From positions 25,650,503 to 25,714,502 of the forward strand of contig CM055095.1 in NCBI GenBank assembly GCA_029204225.1: 64,000 nucleotides of DNA. Reading direction: 5' to 3'. The notes under the pieces are model-generated. The model ran no database searches, was not told the DNA's origin, and worked only from the letters and a program-made list of their open reading frames with translations. The position numbers were made by a program, and so were the translations under genes. The DNA is from Diphasiastrum complanatum. Its lineage: Eukaryota > Streptophyta > Lycopodiopsida > Lycopodiales > Lycopodiaceae. Shown in pieces: positions 61,118 to 64,000 of the stretch. Every line of letters starts with the position of its first letter. Position 1 is the stretch's first letter.

Positions 61118-61730
61118 ATCTCCAGTAAATGTTGAGATGAAGTTTGTTAAGATCCAGGGGGTTGCTGATTTTTTGCATGATATGCAAGAAATGTTGCAAG
61201 TGGCTAAGGATAGTATCCGTAGTGCTCATAATAGAGCTAAACACTATACCGATCTTAAAAAATCTCCAAGAGATTTTAAGATTGATGACTGGGTATATCT
61301 TAGGATTCCAAAAGATTCTAAGACGTTACGTACAGGAAAGCATTATAAGCTGTCTACCCGTTATTGTGGACCTTTCAGGATTGTACGTAGAATTGGTTCT
61401 TTGGTGTATGAACTCGATCTTCAAGGAAAATCGACTGCACACCCAATGTTTCATGTAAGTAGTTTGCAACTAGGTTTACATGATAGTGGTATAGTTGGAC
61501 CGGATGAGGATTTATCCCATTTGGAAGATTTGTCGCTTAATGTACCTTTGGAACCTGAGAAAGCGCTCAGAATTAGAGATAAACAATTGAGTAATTGTTC
61601 TATCTCTGAGTGCTTAATTCGGTAGAAGGGTCGTACTGAGGATGATGATTCGTGGGAGAGAGTTGATAGCATAAAGAAGAATTTTCCAGCTTTAATTTCT
61701 ACGGATAGAAACATTTTAAGGAGGGAAGAA
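61118..61730 (+). pseudogene. integrase C-terminus with chromodomain-like tail (element G2)
   Basis: The frame ending at 61,625 gives DWVYLRIPKDSKTLRTGK, YCGPFRIVRRIGSLVYELDL and HPMFHVSSLQ, the usual GPF/Y module of gypsy integrases. It is followed by PEKALRIRDKQLSN and SISECLIR. After a TAG standing for Trp it reads KGRTEDDDSWERVDSIKKNF. The pattern of aromatic, W-KG, D-SWE and a closing Phe is that of the chromodomain of plant chromoviruses, which directs insertion to marked chromatin. The stop removes its second half. Call by pattern only. Confidence 0.75.
61718..61730 (+). other. polypurine tract, element G2
   Basis: AAGGAGGGAAGAA immediately before the 3' LTR. Confidence 0.8.
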
Positions 61731-62253
61731 TGTTATGTCCATGACCAGTACATAGGATACAGTATACTCCTAGTCTTGGATACACGGTACTCCAGTGAAA
61801 CAAGCTGTTAGTTATGCCACGTCATACTGGACGTGACCCGAAAGTAACTAATATCTTTGTGAGGCCCAGAACACACTAAGTGGAGTTTAGACAAGGTAAT
61901 GAGACAGTGTATGCATGTGTAGAGTTATCAATAGCAATTCTATGAATAGTTGGTCCATGCATAGGACTCTATTCTAGGTGAATCTATGTATAGGGAACAT
62001 AGGGCTATGCATGGCTATGTGCCCAGGATGTATTAGGCTCTATATAAGAGGTCCAAACTCGCCCTACTCCTCATCATGGTTCTTGATTCATTGCTAGGCT
62101 CTCACTTTACACTCATGCTTCTTGTTCCTTGGCTTGGGGGTGAGGCTTCTAGAGATTGATTGGATGCTTCTACTTGGTTGGGTGGTTTCTCCGCAGTGTG
62201 TTATCCTTTTGTGTTTAGGATTTGTAAGCAGGATCTAAGGAGCTTCCCTTATA
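61731..62253 (+). repeat. 3' LTR of gypsy G2
   Basis: 523 bp, from TGTTATGTCCATGACC to TTCCCTTATA, near-identical to the G1 5' LTR including the TATATAAG box at 62041-62048. The element's own 5' LTR is clearly more diverged. Confidence 0.88.
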
Positions 62254-62569
62254 CTCCCACCATCTCTTCTCCCTTTCACTAAGAAAACCATGGAGCGATC
62301 ATTAAGATCCGTAGGTAGGATTTCTTTCACTGTTCACCTCCCTTGAGAAGACCAACCTCATGAGGAGAAGCTCTAGAGCCAAGGATGCCTAGATACACAC
62401 CAATAAACCAAACCTAGAAAAGACCAAAAAAAAAATAGCATCATATCTCGTTGCTCAGCCTTCTCTCCATTGGATCGAAGCCCATTACTACACAACAAAA
62501 CCCCTTCTTTGCCCTCTAGATCTGACCGATTAGGGAGGTACGGAAAGGGTCCAACAATATTTCATCACA

Positions 62570-62830
62570 TTTATTGATGACTTCTCCCAATATACCAGAG
62601 TTATGTTCATAAAGAACAAGTATGAAGCCTTTAATTGTTTTAAGGAATTCAAACAGTTCGTTGAGACTCAAACTGGTGAGAAGATCAAGATCGTGCGGTC
62701 TGATTCAGGGGGAGAGTACATGTTTGATGAAATGACAGACTACTTAACCTCATGCAGCGTGCACCATCAATTCACTACAAGCTATACTCCACAATAGAAC
62801 GGAGTAGCAGAACGAAAGAATCATCCCTCA
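62570..62830 (+). pseudogene. copia integrase core (element B2)
   Basis: Contains KIKIVRSDSGGEYMFDEMTD with the second catalytic Asp, then HHQFTTSYTPQ, a TAG, and NGVAERKN with the Glu. This is the part missing from B1. Right after AERKN the sequence jumps to the linker before RT (AGATGCAGACAAATGGAGAG), so the integrase C-terminal domain is deleted here. Confidence 0.8.
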
Positions 62831-63985
62831 GGCAGATGCAGACAAATGGAGAGCTGCTATGGATGTTGAGTACCATTCATTAATGAAGAACAAGACTTGG
62901 AGTCTTGTTAATCTCCTGTAGGTATAAAATCTATTGACACTAAGTGGATCTTCAGCTTAAGCCAGATGGATCAATTTCAAAATGGAAAGCTCGTTTAGTG
63001 GTTAAAGGTTATGAACAAGTTTATGGAATAGATTACACTAGCACCTTCAATTCAGTGGTAAAGCATCAATCTATTCGAACTTACTAGCTATAGCTACTGT
63101 AGAGGATCTGGACATTCATCAAATGGATGTCCAGACAACATTCCTTCACGGATACATAAAGAAGACATTTTCATTTATCAACTAAAAGGTTACGTCTTTT
63201 AAGGCCAAGAGAATTTGGTATGTAAATTGCAGAAGGCACTTTATGGCCTCAAGCAAGCTCCTAGGGCCTGGTATAAAATCAATCACTTCTTGTTGCAGCA
63301 TGATTTTACTTCATGCTTTGCAAACTCAAATGTGTACCTCAAGAACAAAGGCTCAAGCTATGTGATAATAGCCTTATATGTCGATGATTATTTAATCATT
63401 AGCAAATCAACTCAGTTATTGCACGAGACAAAGTCTCGATTGTCACAAGAATTTGAAATGATTGATTTAGGACTAGTTAATTACCTACTTGGTATGGAGA
63501 TCACTAGAAATCATGCAAGCAGAAGCATTACTATAAGCCAGGAAGCATATTTGAAGAATGTACTTCACAGATATGGCATGGAGGACTGTAAGCTGATTGA
63601 CACACCAATGGATTCAAGATCCAAGCTATCCAAAGAATCGTGCTCCAGAACTAATGCAAAACTAAAAGAGATCAACAGATATCCATATCAGTCCATCATC
63701 GGATTGATTTAATGTACTCTATGATCTGCACACATCTTGATCTAGCTTATACAATAAGCATATTGTCGTAATATATGTCCAATCCAGGCCTACAACATTG
63801 GGAGGCTCTACAACGATTAAGGAGGTACATTCAAGTGATGAAAGCACTGTGCATTGCGCTATAACGGAAATACAGATGCTGCACTTACACTTGTTACCTA
63901 TACATACTCTAATTGGGTAGGAGACGTTGATACTAGAAAGTCCACATTTAGGTATATCTGTTTCCTTACAGGAGGACCCGTTCAT
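62831..63985 (+). pseudogene. copia reverse transcriptase and RNase H start (element B2)
   Basis: Broken frames up to about 63,200 carry [29 protein letters not shown] and HQMDVQTTFLHGYI. The frame 63215-63712 is clean: MVCKLQKALYGLKQAPRAWY, IIALYVDDYLIISKSTQLL with both catalytic Asp residues, DLGLVNYLLGMEITRN, GMEDCKLIDTPMDSRS. After a stop and shift, the connection domain and RNase H (VGDVDTRKSTFRYICF) continue to the end of the window. The DTRKS text here shows the base lost in B1 at about 15,379. Confidence 0.82.
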
Positions 63986-64000
63986 GGAACAACAGAAAGC

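Larger units (their letters stand above)
56326..62253 (+). mobile_element. Ty3/gypsy chromovirus G2 with two LTRs
   Basis: 5' LTR (its end deleted), leader, gag, zinc knuckle, pre-RT spacer, RT, RNase H, integrase, chromodomain-like tail, polypurine tract and 3' LTR, about 5.9 kb. Flanks CCCCC and CTCCC may be a worn 5-bp target duplication. The protease core and the gag N-terminus are missing, RT has a dead active site, and several stops occur. Same family as G1. Confidence 0.9.
62543..64000 (+). mobile_element. Ty1/copia B2, second copy of the B1 family, runs off the window
   Basis: Starts abruptly inside integrase (YFITFIDDFSQYTRVMFIKN), about 290 bp after the G2 3' LTR, and continues through RT into RNase H at the window edge. 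The protein text is close to B1 throughout. Multiple frameshifts and stops. No 5' LTR or gag. Confidence 0.85.

Overview
The window is plant nuclear DNA. No prokaryotic operons, ribosome binding sites, rRNA or tRNA genes were seen. The evidence is two single-copy-looking plant genes, both on the minus strand, in a matrix of plant-type Ty1/copia and Ty3/gypsy retrotransposons primed from Met-tRNA-like sites (TGGTATCA...), one LINE remnant, and many long AG/CT and AC dinucleotide arrays. The repeat load and the scarcity of genes suggest a large, repeat-rich vascular-plant genome. The sequence alone does not let me name the species or choose safely between fern, gymnosperm and angiosperm.

Layout. 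0.4-10.2 kb: a gypsy gag remnant (element F), then two decayed minus-strand copia elements (A at 1.2-4.4 kb, E at 7.3-10.2 kb) separated by a 374-bp AG array. 11.2-17.2 kb: a copia element with both LTRs (B1), the most complete copia copy here but missing the integrase core. 17.2-21.9 kb: a gypsy gag fragment and unrecognised AT-rich DNA. 21.9-23.0 kb: a three-exon LEA_2 (NDR1/HIN1-like) gene whose first intron appears to be GC-AG. 24.7-30.5 kb: a cluster of LTRs and one partial element (G1) of a chromovirus-like gypsy family, including two LTR pieces in inverted orientation. 31.8-33.2 kb: a cluster of four hairpins, an unrecognised broken ORF, and a repeated GGCGAAGG motif. 33.4-37.9 kb: a gypsy RNase H-integrase fragment (G4) abutted by an opposite-strand copia (D) whose leader carries three in-frame 84-bp repeats. 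38.3-44.0 kb: a LINE remnant, a compound CT/AC/ACGC array and a small GC-rich island. 44.1-44.7 kb: an intronless-looking gene for a Ser-rich, Cys-rich, probably membrane-associated protein. 45.8-49.4 kb: a decayed gypsy (G5). 51.6-54.7 kb: copia fragments (H, C). 55.1-55.5 kb: an unrecognised ORF. 56.3-62.3 kb: a gypsy chromovirus (G2) with two LTRs. 62.5 kb to the window end: a second copy of the B1 copia family (B2).

How it works together. Only the two host genes look functional. Every retrotransposon is broken by stops, frameshifts or deletions that remove catalytic parts, although sibling copies often retain what another has lost (G1 keeps the protease, G2 keeps RT, RNase H and integrase). 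No new multi-gene system was found. The observations most worth following are the hairpin cluster at 31.8 kb, the in-frame leader repeats of copia D, the TG...TA LTR ends of the chromovirus family with its inverted LTR junctions, and the likely GC-AG intron. All calls come from reading the sequence by eye. No database search was possible.
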